In this document: piece by piece, positions 7,841 through 16,081 of the stretch | Layout of the letters: each line of letters starts with the position of its first letter | Numbering within the stretch: the first letter of the stretch is position 1 | DNA from: Eubacterium plexicaudatum ASF492 | GTDB taxonomy: Bacteria; Bacillota; Clostridia; Lachnospirales; Lachnospiraceae | Direction of reading: 5' to 3' | DNA: 64,000 nt | NCBI RefSeq assembly: GCF_000364225.2 | Contig: NZ_AQFT02000001.1 | Span: 5,204,001 to 5,268,000 of the forward strand | Notes under the pieces: model-generated | What the model saw: only the letters and a program-made list of their open reading frames with translations | Told to the model about the DNA's origin: nothing | Databases searched by the model: none | Made by a program: the position numbers and the translations under genes

Positions 7841-9036
7841 ATGAGTACAGTATTGGAATTAATGGAAAAGAGAAAGAAAGCATGGGAAACTGCCAAGGCA
7901 TTTTTGGATTCCAGAAGGGGCAGTGATGGTCTGATTTCTGCAGAGGACAATGCGACTTACGAAAGAATGGAAGCGGATGTGGTGGCACTCGGTAAGGAAA
8001 TCGAGAGATTGCAGAGACAGGCTGCCATTGATGTGGAACTGGCAAAGGCTACTTCCGAACCAATCAAGGATAAGCCGGGCATGAAGCCGGGGATAAGGGG
8101 AGCGGACGTGCATCTGCAGAATACCAGACCGCATTCTGGAATGCGATGCGTAAGAAGAATTATTACGATGTCAACAACGCTCTTTCCATCGGGGAAGATG
8201 CCGAGGGCGGTTATCTGGTGCCAGATGAGTTTGAAAGAAAATTAGTGGAAGGACTGGAAGAGGAGAGTTTCTTCAGAAACCTTGCTACTGTGATTAGGAC
8301 TTCTAGTGGTGACCGCAAGATTCCGATTGTCACAGGCAAAGGCGAGGCGGCATGGATTGACGAGAACGGACAGTTCCCTGAATCTGATGACAGCTTTGGT
8401 CAGACATCCATCGGAGCATATAAACTTGCTACCATGATTAAAGTATCAGATGAACTTTTAAATGATAGTGTATTTGACGTTCAGGCATATATCGTAAAAG
8501 AGTTTGCAAGACGTATCTCCACAAAGGAAGAGGAAGCATTCTTTGTTGGTGATGGTGCCGGAAAACCTGTCGGTATTTTCAATGCCACCGGAGGTGGAGA
8601 AGTTGGTGTAACAACTACGACTGCTAACATCACATTTGATGATGTCATGGATCTGTTCTATTCCTTAAAGGCTCCTTACCGTAAGAATGCGAAATGGATT
8701 TTGAACGATTCCACAGTTAAGGCACTCCGTAAGTTAAAGGATTCCAATGGAAATTATATCTGGCAGCCTTCTGTATCTGTAGGTGTACCGGATATGATTT
8801 TGAACCGTCCTTATTACACTTCCACATTTGCACCGGAAGTGGCAGCAGGAGCTACACCTCTTGCATTTGGTGATTTTTCATATTATTGGATTGCAGACCG
8901 TGAGGGCAGAAGTTTCAAGCGTCTGAATGAACTTTATGCAACCACAGGACAGGTAGGTTTCCTTGCAAGCCAGAGAGTGGATGGAAAGTTGATTCTTCCT
9001 GAAGCTGTGAAACTGCTTAGTATGAAGTCTGCGTAA
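7841..9036 (+). CDS. HK97-fold major capsid protein, frameshifted in the sequence given
   Basis: The ATG at 7841 gives the better spacing to GGAGGG than 7835. Residues 1 to about 83 form the helical delta domain (LELMEKRKKAWETAKAFLD). At GGGG (8089-8092) the frame is lost; adding one G gives GDKGSGRASAEYQTAFWNAM and continues into the mature capsid domain, which runs to 9036 with no further break (NALSIGEDAEGGYLVPDEFE, IPIVTGKGEAAWIDENG, FVGDGAGKPVGIF). The protease cleavage site would be expected near the delta/core junction, close to the frameshift. No head-tail or tail genes follow. Confidence 0.88.
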
Positions 9037-9050
9037 GATAGAAATTTGGT

Positions 9051-10420
9051 ATGAATGCAGGTTTATGTGCAGTTGCTATTTCATATTATTTAGGGGTTGG
9101 CAATGATGCACTTAAAGCGTATGAACTTGGCAAAAGAAGTGTTGAGGAATATCCAAATTCGGTGACTTATAATAGTTTAGGCTGGGTATGTTTAACACCA
9201 GAAATTAATAGGAAGGATATTGCAGTTGGATTTTTTGAGAAAGCAATAGAATTAGCAGAAGATGAAGAATTGAAAAAAGATATTACTGGAAATTATTTTA
9301 TTGCTTTGCTGGAGAACGAACAATTTAAAGAGGCTGAAAAAGTTATGTGTGATTTGATTGAGGAACATCCATGTAATCAAAATTTTTCAAATTATGCAGA
9401 ACTGTTGAAACGGCAAGGGAAATTAGAAGATGCATTGGAATGGGGAAAAAAAGCGCTTTTTATTGTAGAGGATGATACAACATTATTAGTTGTTGCTGAT
9501 ATTTATAAGAAAATGAAGCAATACGAGAATGCAGTTTTTATGTATCAAAAATGCTTTGAACATATTAGTGTAGATGAGAATGTTTATCAATTTCAAGATA
9601 TAACTGGAAAGCAATTGTATTCAATAGCATCTAACAATAGTCTTGGCATGATAATGTTTGAAGCTTTAAAAGGAATTATTTCAGCATATAGTTTTTTGAG
9701 AGAATATGAGCAAGCAAAAGCATATTTATTAATTGCGAAAGAAAGAATGCCTCAAAAAAGTGAGTGGGAAATATGGGAACAAACCTTACCAGAGATAGAA
9801 AGTGCAAATCAGCGTTATATAGAAATTAAGGAACAACTTAGTCAAAACAGTAAAAAAGCTGTAGAGCAGAAACGTTCTGTTCGCCAGTGGGCGCTTCAAT
9901 TGATACAACTTCAGAATAATTCTGGACAATTAAATCTGGATGAAAACGATGATTGGGATAAATATTTAGAAAAAATGGACGAGGTTCTCAATCAAATGGT
10001 CCAGGCGGTAAATAAAGATAGTATCATATATCAAAATAGCCGGAATTGGGTTAATTCAACATATGCACATCTTGATGCAGATTCAAAGGAATTTTTAATT
10101 ACAGCAGAAACTCTTTATGAAATACATAAAATGAGCATTATCGATTTTGCACCTATAATAGTGGAATATTGTAAGGTTGTTGAAAAGCAATTAAGGGTAC
10201 TGTTGGGAAGTCTAATACCTAGCAGTATGCACATGCTAGGACAGATAATCGGTGTGATTTCGACAAATAATATACATCCTTATACCTTATATTTGTCAGA
10301 TTTACGAGCTGTAAATCAATTGCGTAGAAATAGTGCGCATACAGGATTATTAGTAAAAATGATGCAGACACGATAAGAAATATTCTCTATGTAAATAATT
10401 TACTTAATAATCTTGTTTGA
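9051..10420 (+). CDS. TPR-repeat protein with C-terminal HEPN domain
   Basis: Residues about 20-260 are built of tetratricopeptide helices (for example NSLGWV..., ALLENEQFKEAEKVM, GKLEDALEWGKKAL, MKQYENAVFMYQKCF). The last part has the HEPN layout: a helix with EYCKVVEKQLRVLL and the catalytic-type R-x4-H motif RRNSAH. HEPN domains are often RNases used in phage defence and toxin systems. In the frame given the gene stops at 10376; adding one A to the run at 10355-10359 extends it by DADTIRNILYVNNLL to 10420, which completes the final helix. There is no ribosome site before 9051, and the TPR array starts at once, so the N-terminus may be missing. Role is inferred from domain type only. Confidence 0.7.
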
Positions 10421-10530
10421 TTATGCCATAATCGGGGCGGAAGCTATCCTATCCCCCTAAGTGGGGTATGAACCTTTTCGCAAAAGGTGACGGTTTCGCT
10501 ATTTAGTATAAGAAGTAACTTTCACCGCAT
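10421..10530. other. Structured non-coding stretch
   Basis: Contains small inverted repeats: CCCC-CTAAGT-GGGG at about 10460-10473 and ACCTTTTCGCAAAAGGT at about 10481-10497, then a second CGGTTTCGC unit. No promoter or reading frame was recognised. It may be the remains of a mobile-element end that cut the following gene. Confidence 0.3.
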
Positions 10531-10845
10531 GTGGAGACGGTTGTTTTATTAACCCACGAAAAACCTACGTCATACATTGAGGTTACTATGGATTATGATA
10601 TGATAGTTTCTGAATATAAGCCGAAAGTGAAAGTAACATATAAAATGATTATGGATTATATACAGGAGAAATATAATATCAGTGTGAAAAGTACCACTAT
10701 AGCAGAAGTTAAACGTTCATTAGGGCTTGAAGTTGGAGATTATAACAAGAAAGACGGGGAAATAAATTATAGAAAGCAGAAAATTACGCCTGAGAGACAA
10801 AACGCTGTTGAAGAAGCGTTAAGGCATTTTGAAATAATCGAATAA
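10531..10845 (+). pseudogene. C-terminal fragment of a TrmA/RumA-type rRNA uracil methyltransferase
   Basis: The text PHVETVVLL at the start is the C-terminal signature of the 23S rRNA (uracil-5) methyltransferase family, where the histidine-valine-glutamate end follows the catalytic core. The remaining 95 residues match the long tail seen on Lachnospiraceae members (TYKMIMDYIQEKYNISVKS, AEVKRSLGLEVGDYNKK, ITPERQNAVEEALRHF). The methyltransferase core and the cysteine motif are absent, and in-frame stops lie just upstream, so this is a 3' remnant; GTG at 10531 could still start a short protein. Confidence 0.65.
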
Positions 10846-10860
10846 TTTAAACATTAGCAT

Positions 10861-10906
10861 AAAGGCATTACTGATTGTGAAATACAGTTAGTAGCGCCTT
10901 TTTTTA
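10861..10906 (+). terminator. Intrinsic terminator
   Basis: AAAGGC...GCCTTTTTTT enclosing a second arm pair ACTG...TAGT around a GTGAAATAC loop; the T7 run follows the 3' arm directly. Confidence 0.75.
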
Positions 10907-10990
10907 GTGCTTAAAAAGAGTATATAAAAAATCGTTCACCAAAATTGGCGAACATAAAAATACACTCAAACCAGAAAGGAATAAAACCAA

Positions 10991-11377
10991 ATGGCTAAAA
11001 TTGATAATGCAGTACGCATAGTGGAATTTGAATCAGAATATGACCTTTATTCTCAGATGGAAAATGATCTGAATACATATTTTAATGAAGAATATACAAA
11101 ATGTTTCAAACTGAAAAATTTCCAGTTGATAGACAGGAATCATGCAATCCTTTATTTTGAGGAAGACCCGAATATAATCATGTCCAGATTCATTTACAAT
11201 GGAGAAGTATTAGATGTAGAAGACATACTGGGAATTAACTTTTTCAGCTTACAGGAAATTTTACTCATAGACAGTCTTGGAGTCATTACCATAAGCGATA
11301 CAGAATATGACATTGAAAAAATAGAATATACAGTTGATATCTATGGTTCAAGACATGCAGATATCTATTTGAGTTGA
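10991..11377 (+). CDS. Unknown phage-like protein, 128 aa
   Basis: Starts at ATG behind AGAAAGGAATAAAACCAA. Soluble, acidic, rich in Asp, Glu, Ile and Tyr, with no transmembrane segment or recognised motif. First of three same-strand genes separated by 41 and 11 bases (10991, 11419, 11847), the last an Ig-like structural-type protein, so a head-tail or accessory virion role is possible but unproven. The base composition (very AT-rich) differs from the HK97 module to the left, suggesting a different source. Confidence 0.6.
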   Translation: MAKIDNAVRIVEFESEYDLYSQMENDLNTYFNEEYTKCFKLKNFQLIDRNHAILYFEEDPNIIMSRFIYNGEVLDVEDILGINFFSLQEILLIDSLGVITISDTEYDIEKIEYTVDIYGSRHADIYLS

Positions 11378-11418
11378 TCAGCTAAAGATATTCACAAGAA
11401 AGCGAGGAATCATATAAT

Positions 11419-11835
11419 ATGACAGAAAATAAAACCAAACAGTATACAGACAATCAGTACAACAGGACACCCGATCATGAATTAGGATCAGGATTTTCAA
11501 ACTATGACAGATTAATGGTTGAACTGAACAACCGCCAGTATTATCCAAAAGAATTATATGAAAACTTCTTAAATGAGAATAGTCTGGATGCATATGAAAC
11601 ATTTGATAAGAATACAGATCATGCTAAATTGTTAGAAACTGTATATAGTATTTTACAGACGTTACTAAGCAATATTGACATGTACCGAAAAGTTGAAACT
11701 GAATTTGTTACATCCGGTGAAGCTGCAACATCGTTACGGAACCGCTTAAAAGACCTTCGGTCAGAGATAAACAGAATCAAAGCAGAAATGCATTATGCTG
11801 ACTCTGACTTTACATTTATGTATTACACACGTTAG
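11419..11835 (+). CDS. Unknown phage-like protein, 138 aa
   Basis: Second gene of the AT-rich trio. Polar N-terminal 40 residues, then a predicted helical C-terminal part with heptad-like spacing (LRNRLKDLRSEINRIKAEMHY, about residues 106-126) that could form a coiled coil. Charged and soluble. Function unknown. Confidence 0.6.
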   Translation: MTENKTKQYTDNQYNRTPDHELGSGFSNYDRLMVELNNRQYYPKELYENFLNENSLDAYETFDKNTDHAKLLETVYSILQTLLSNIDMYRKVETEFVTSGEAATSLRNRLKDLRSEINRIKAEMHYADSDFTFMYYTR

Positions 11836-11846
11836 GAGGACATATC

Positions 11847-12947
11847 ATGGTCATGAATCTGATGTATACACCGCTTGAAACGATATTTGATGCTACTATG
11901 GAGCGTGAGGGAAGAAATATAACAGCATACACATCTGGAAGCGAATTTCAGGCGTTTATGAGGCGTAATGATGACGGAAATAATTATGAAGACAGGATTA
12001 CACTCTATTATTATACGAATGCGCCAGTGGTTCAGGGAAGTTTAATCTCGTATGGTAATAAAATATATATTCTGGTCAATCGTGAAACAGAAGAAAACCA
12101 CTGCTACTATAAATCAAGTGCATTAGCCTGTAATGGAATGATCACATTGAACAACAGGGAAGTGATAGGGATACCGTGTTATGCATCTGCAATGAAAGAC
12201 GGATTAGCAGAAAGCAATAATATGTTATCACTCATTAACGGTACAATGGAATTTATTACAGAATCAAATTCGCTGAGCAGACAAATTCAGATTGATGATA
12301 CTTTCAATGAGTTTGGACGAACATACAAAGTAAATAATATCTATTACAAGGATGGGATTTTGCATGTCATAACAGAAGTTAGTACTAACGAAAGGCCAAT
12401 AGAGCATTTGAAAATTGTCATTGACGGATTGTCGAAAGATAGTTATATGATTGGTAATACAGCGCAATTATGCACCACACTTTATATTAATAACGTAATT
12501 ATAAATGGTACGGTAACATGGGAAAGTACGGATACAAGTGTTGCTTCTATTGACGGCACAGGAAAAGTGACTTTTCTTTCAGATGGATCAGTGGCATTCA
12601 AAGCATACTGGATTGAAAAAGATATTTCTGAAACAAGTGCTATTGTGATAGCTGGTAATCCGAATGTATCCTATACATATAAAATTATAGGAAAACCAGA
12701 ACTGACATGCGGTATACGAAGAAAATATACACTTGAAATTACGGATAATGCTGGAAACAAAGCTGATAACGTAGCTTTTACATGGAATGTTCTTGCTGAT
12801 TTTGAGGTAGAACAGAATATAAATGGAAGTCAGATAACATTGTGTGTTGATGATGAAAAAATGGACGGGAATACATTTGTATTACAGGTTATGGAAGATA
12901 GTAATGTTATGGATGAAATGGAAATACTGGTAAGAGGTGAATTATAG
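11847..12947 (+). CDS. Phage-like structural protein with bacterial Ig-like (BIG2) domain
   Basis: 366 residues, start at 11847 behind TAGGAGGACATATC. Residues about 1-180 are a beta-rich region of unknown family. Residues about 205-285 read as a BIG2 domain: VTWESTDTSVASIDGTGKVT is the typical Trp-x-Ser...Val-Ala-x-Ile-Asp...Gly-x-Val core. A second similar beta domain may follow (NVAFTWNVLADFEVEQNING). BIG2 domains occur on surface and tail proteins of gut phages and can bind carbohydrate. No signal peptide, so a virion rather than secreted location is more likely. A terminator follows at once. Confidence 0.7.
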   Translation: MVMNLMYTPLETIFDATMEREGRNITAYTSGSEFQAFMRRNDDGNNYEDRITLYYYTNAPVVQGSLISYGNKIYILVNRETEENHCYYKSSALACNGMITLNNREVIGIPCYASAMKDGLAESNNMLSLINGTMEFITESNSLSRQIQIDDTFNEFGRTYKVNNIYYKDGILHVITEVSTNERPIEHLKIVIDGLSKDSYMIGNTAQLCTTLYINNVIINGTVTWESTDTSVASIDGTGKVTFLSDGSVAFKAYWIEKDISETSAIVIAGNPNVSYTYKIIGKPELTCGIRRKYTLEITDNAGNKADNVAFTWNVLADFEVEQNINGSQITLCVDDEKMDGNTFVLQVMEDSNVMDEMEILVRGEL

Positions 12948-12957
12948 ATAATGAAAA

Positions 12958-12989
12958 TACCCTTAAATGAATTTAGAGGTTTAAGGGTA
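12958..12989 (+). terminator. Intrinsic terminator after the phage-like trio
   Basis: Arms TACCCTTAAA and TTTAAGGGTA around a 12-base loop, then TGTTTTAAGG. Confidence 0.7.
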
Positions 12990-13039
12990 TGTTTTAAGGA
13001 AATAATTATTTAAAATATTATACAAATTCTCACAAAATA

Positions 13040-13048
13040 TGCTATAAT
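13040..13048 (+). promoter_or_regulatory. Extended -10 promoter of the type I toxin
   Basis: TGCTATAAT at 13040-13048 is an extended -10 box (TGnTATAAT); no good -35 is needed or seen. Confidence 0.55.
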
Positions 13049-13122
13049 ATTCCATAGTCAGATTAGAACAGCGTAGGGATAGTCTGGCGGTTGTACTTTC
13101 CGGGAACGGAAAGGAGGTACAT

Positions 13123-13203
13123 ATGGATACGTTAGAAGTTTTGACGTTGCTGTTAGTTATATTTGCAGCTTTATCTTATCTCGACAACCATCATAAAAAG
13201 TAA
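13123..13203 (+). CDS. TxpA/holin-like type I toxin peptide, 26 aa
   Basis: The peptide reads MDTLEVLTLLLVIFAALSYL then DNHHKK: one membrane helix and a basic tail, the pattern of the small Gram-positive Hol_Tox/TxpA toxins, which insert in the membrane. A strong AAAGGAGG site lies 8 bases upstream and is partly enclosed by the hairpin CTTTCC/GGAAAG (13097-13113). The 5' segment TAGGGATAG (13074-13082) can pair with CTATCCCCTA just after the stop, a long-range fold typical of type I toxin mRNAs. An antisense RNA covers the 3' end. Confidence 0.75.
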   Translation: MDTLEVLTLLLVIFAALSYLDNHHKK

Positions 13204-13311
13204 AACGGCTATCCCCTATTGCAGTAGGAGATAGCCTGTAACAACTTAAATCAATACTATAAGTTTCCGGTGACAATCATCGGACGTGCGAAAATCCTAT
13301 GAATGTCTCTA
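13200..13311 (-). ncRNA. Antisense antitoxin RNA (RatA-like)
   Basis: A minus-strand promoter with -35 TTGCAA (13340-13345), 17-bp spacer and -10 TATAAT (13317-13322) fires toward the toxin. It runs into the hairpin GGCTATC.../...GATAGCC (13207-13236), followed on that strand by a T-rich stretch, as a terminator. The RNA would overlap the 3' part of the toxin transcript, as RatA does with txpA. RNA ends are estimates. Confidence 0.65.
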
Positions 13312-13356
13312 AACTGATTATAAATGATACCTTGCTCATTTGCAAGCGTTAATTTA

Positions 13357-13388
13357 GGAAATGGGGATGTTTTTTGTCCCCATTTTTT
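13357..13388 (+). terminator. Terminator of the toxin transcript
   Basis: AATGGGGA-TGTTTTTTG-TCCCCATT followed by TTTTC; placed downstream of the antisense promoter so the two RNAs overlap for about 100 bases. Confidence 0.7.
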
Positions 13389-13494
13389 CAATCTTAATCG
13401 GCTCTGTATGCGTTTTTCATATATTCAATGTGTAATTTCCGTTTTGAACATCTGAAAACGTCATACAGCGGGTTCAAAAATGGAATAATTCTTT

Positions 13495-13646
13495 TTAAGC
13501 AGCTTTAACATAATCCAAAATGAAGATTTTGCTTGCAATTTTTTCTATGTTATCCAAAATGCTGTCAATTTTCTCTGCAACTGAAGAAACTAAAAATTCT
13601 TCTCCGCATTGATTGCATTTCAAACATGGAACATTTTCTATAATAA
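13495..13646 (-). pseudogene. YgiT/MqsA-type zinc-finger antitoxin, C-terminal fragment
   Basis: The minus strand encodes VIIENVPCLKCNQCGEEFL then a helix to LDYVKAA and a stop. The CxxC-x-CG arrangement and the VIIENVPC lead are the second half of a YgiT-type zinc finger, the N-terminal metal domain of MqsA-like antitoxins. The reading is cut at 13646 by the left end of an IS4-like element, and the first half is not found beyond the other end of that element. No MqsR-like toxin is adjacent. Confidence 0.65.
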
Positions 13647-15114
13647 CACGACTTTACAACTTTTATAGATGATACCCTTGCTGCCGAATTAACTGTTTTA
13701 AGGCATTCATTATTGTTTTGGATTTTATGCTGTTTTCGATATTTTTCACGAAAATGGCATAAAATACCTGCTGGCGAATTTGTCCGCTGAGGGCAAATCT
13801 GAATTCCTGCACACTTTCCGTCTGGTATTTTGAAAATGCTTCGTCCTGATATGGCAGAAGCTTCATTGCGCAATATGTAATGTTGATCAGATTGACCAGC
13901 ATTTCTATACCTTTACGGCTGCGCACCATGTAGCTGCACAGTGACCAGAATGTTTTCTGTTCGTAATAACTAACTTCTATGTTCCATCGGAATACATATA
14001 GAAGCAATGGCAGAAACTGCATACGATCACTGCCTGTCTGGTTCAGCGGTGGCTTCTCCTGCCATGCACAGAATATCTCCAGCTGTTCTGGAAAAATGGT
14101 GCTAAAAAACAGACGTCTGCTGGTAGATTCTTTTTCCGGCGACGTCACATATGCCATAACCTTTCTGCTGCCAAAAATATTTGTAAGGACGCTGCGTGCA
14201 GCAATATAGTAATCTCCAATTTTTTCAGTGGACAATATAAAGTCATCATGAATGGAAAGTTTTTTTCCGTGCAGTGCAGGCCGTCCTCTTTTTCCGGTCC
14301 GCTGCGGCGGCAGGTCATAAATGGCAGAGTCAGACCTTGCATTCCCTATAAGGTCAAGGTTTTCATATTCGTCCACAATAGAAACGAGGTTCTTTTTACA
14401 TACCAGCTGTCACACAGGATGATGACATTTTTTCTGTCTCTGAATTGCGGCATTACCTGGCGGATCATCGATGCAGCCAGTTCCAGTTTGGATTCCTTTT
14501 TCTGCCACATACGGTATCCAAGCGGTACGGAAAGATAGTGAATTTTGCTTTTGTTCCAAACTGGCACGCAGAGCATTACGCTTACAAAACAATGCCCGTT
14601 CAGATAGTTTGAGCCATTATGTGCGGCATGGTCAAAGAGTTTTGAGACATCCTCAAATTTTTTGCCGAATTTAGAGACCATCGTATCATCAATGCAAAGA
14701 AAAACAGGCTGCAGCCGGAGTTTTTCCGGTATAAGTTTCAGCGCTATGCCAGCAGTGGTATTCATAAATTTGGAATAATCAGCTTTTGCATAGGAACATA
14801 CATAGTAGAATGCATTGAGGGATTTCTCCGTAATCCCTGCTAAAAAATGCCTGTATAAAGAACGGATAGAATCTGCTGACTCCATAGCCAGTATGGATAA
14901 TACCAGCAGGAACAGGGTTTCAATCGTAGGCATGGAACAGGTTTTAAAATAAATATAAAAATAGTGATACAGTCTACCAATTAAATTGTTTTTGTTGTAT
15001 AATAAGTCTAACGTACAAGGTCACTCTCTTTCGTATTTTTTAGTGTGCAAACTTATTATACATTAGAAAGTGCCCTGTGCGTTATTTTATTTGCCAAAAA
15101 CTTGTAAAGTCGTG
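13647..15114 (-). mobile_element. IS4-like element, copy 1 (1468 bp)
   Basis: Same length as copy 2 at 47340-48807 and the same ends: CACGACTTTACAACTTT on the left and its near complement on the right. No target duplication: the 9 bases outside each end differ (CTATAATAA left, GAATTATAG right), so the flanks were probably rearranged after insertion. The left flank is a cut YgiT gene, the right flank is the terminator of a toxin-antitoxin pair. Confidence 0.85.
13663..14933 (-). pseudogene. IS4-like DDE transposase, frameshifted copy
   Basis: Two overlapping frames (14346-14933 and 13663-14376) together match the 413-residue transposase of copy 2 end to end. Catalytic-type residues are in FLCIDDT (first Asp), VIILCDSWY (second Asp) and VSYYEQKTFW (Glu). 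The break is at TTTTT (14393-14397), where copy 2 has six Ts; one base is missing. Either the copy is dead or the base was lost in assembly. Confidence 0.85.
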
Positions 15115-15156
15115 GAATTATAGTAAGAAAGCAGAAATGACAGCGGTATGAAATAA

Positions 15157-15177
15157 GAGAGGGTTATACGCCCTCTC
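15157..15177. terminator. Terminator hairpin after the YafQ-like toxin
   Basis: GAGAGGG-TTATACG-CCCTCTC lies directly after the stop of the minus-strand toxin gene; AT-rich on both sides, so possibly bidirectional. Confidence 0.6.
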
Positions 15178-15181
15178 AATT

Positions 15182-15454
15182 TTATTTCTTAAATAAATCA
15201 GAATGTGTACCTGTTCTGTATAATATAAGACGATTATCTTTAATTTTATATACTAACAACCAATCTGGCAATATATGACATTCTCTTTTTCCTCTATAAT
15301 TGCCTTTTAAGTCATGATCTTTATTTTGTGTTGGCAATGATGCAGGTATAATCAATATATCAATAATATTTTGCAATAAAGACATATCACAGCCACGCTT
15401 TATGCACAATTTATAATCTTTCTTAAATTGATTCGTGAAACTGGCTTCTAGCAT
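15182..15454 (-). CDS. YafQ/RelE-family mRNA interferase toxin
   Basis: 90 residues, normal for the family. Pattern of YafQ: N-terminal TNQFKKDYKLCIKRG helix, DHDLKGNYRGKRECHI in the middle, and the C-terminal WLLVYKIKDNRLILYRTGTHSDLF with the conserved His near the end. RelE/YafQ toxins cut mRNA on the ribosome. It starts 3 bases after the stop of its antitoxin, a standard two-gene arrangement. Confidence 0.88.
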   Translation of the reverse strand: MLEASFTNQFKKDYKLCIKRGCDMSLLQNIIDILIIPASLPTQNKDHDLKGNYRGKRECHILPDWLLVYKIKDNRLILYRTGTHSDLFKK

Positions 15455-15457
15455 CTG

Positions 15458-15676
15458 TTAGTCCTCCAAATCTGCAAATAAATCTGTTGTGTTAGTGTAC
15501 CGTTTTCCTGTTCCATTGGCTAACATTTCATCCCCTTCTTTAAATGCAGCTAATGTATCAGAATTGGGTATTTCTTCATTTTCTACAGTTAATCCTTGAA
15601 TATATCCGATTAAATATGAGATTTTGCTGTCTGGCACAGTATCTAATAATTGGTATACTCTTTCTCTTTCACTCAT
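15458..15676 (-). CDS. Antitoxin of the YafQ-like pair
   Basis: 72 residues, acidic, upstream of the toxin in one operon. The N-terminal part (RERVYQLLDTVPDSKISYLIGYIQGL) is a DNA-binding or dimerising helical region; the C-terminal part (KEGDEMLANGTGKRYTNTTDLFADLE) is the expected flexible toxin-wrapping tail. The ribosome site GAAAGAGAGGA lies upstream of the ATG. Likely autorepressor with its toxin. Confidence 0.8.
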   Translation of the reverse strand: MSERERVYQLLDTVPDSKISYLIGYIQGLTVENEEIPNSDTLAAFKEGDEMLANGTGKRYTNTTDLFADLED

Positions 15677-15804
15677 TTGAAAAATCCTCTCTTTCTTTTC
15701 ATAAATTTATTTTTACAGAAATATGCTATGAGAATATTTGAAATCATCATATCTTTTTTGATTGATTAGTGTAAAACCTTGTTTATGGTGTTTAACCTTA
15801 TTAG

Positions 15805-16059
15805 TTATTCCTTTGATTCAGAATTGTGAGCATTGGTATTTTCTTGTAAGGCAGAGTTATCTCTTTCCATAGTTTCATCTATGGCACGATTGATAAAACC
15901 ATTGACGCTTTCTTCTTGTGAATCTGCATGAGCTTTAATTTCTGCCTTGTGTCCTTTAGGCACTGTTAGTTCAATACGGTCATAATTATTTTTAACGTAT
16001 TTGTGTACAGCTTTTTGTTGAGCTTTACTTACTTTTGTTGTTTCTGATATAGGTAACAC
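15805..16059 (-). CDS. Ribbon-helix-helix (Arc/CopG-like) DNA-binding protein
   Basis: The core KNNYDRIELTVPKGHKAEIKAHAD then SVNGFINRAIDETMERD is the RHH fold: a beta strand with alternating residues, then two helices. The frame stays open to 16095, but the upstream part comes from an IS1380 end. GTG at 16059 behind AAGAAAGAAG is the only plausible start in native sequence, giving 84 residues. The IS1380 copy A inserted 18 bases upstream of that start and separated the gene from its promoter. The native promoter and a set of CTATTCACGT repeats are now beyond the IS at 17770-17850. Confidence 0.75.
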   Translation of the reverse strand: MLPISETTKVSKAQQKAVHKYVKNNYDRIELTVPKGHKAEIKAHADSQEESVNGFINRAIDETMERDNSALQENTNAHNSESKE

Positions 16060-16081
16060 CTTCTTTCTTTTAAATAGTGAG

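Noticed and set aside
7815..8134. Antisense frames across the capsid start
   Set aside because: Shadow frames with no ribosome site; capsid coding on the plus strand explains the region.
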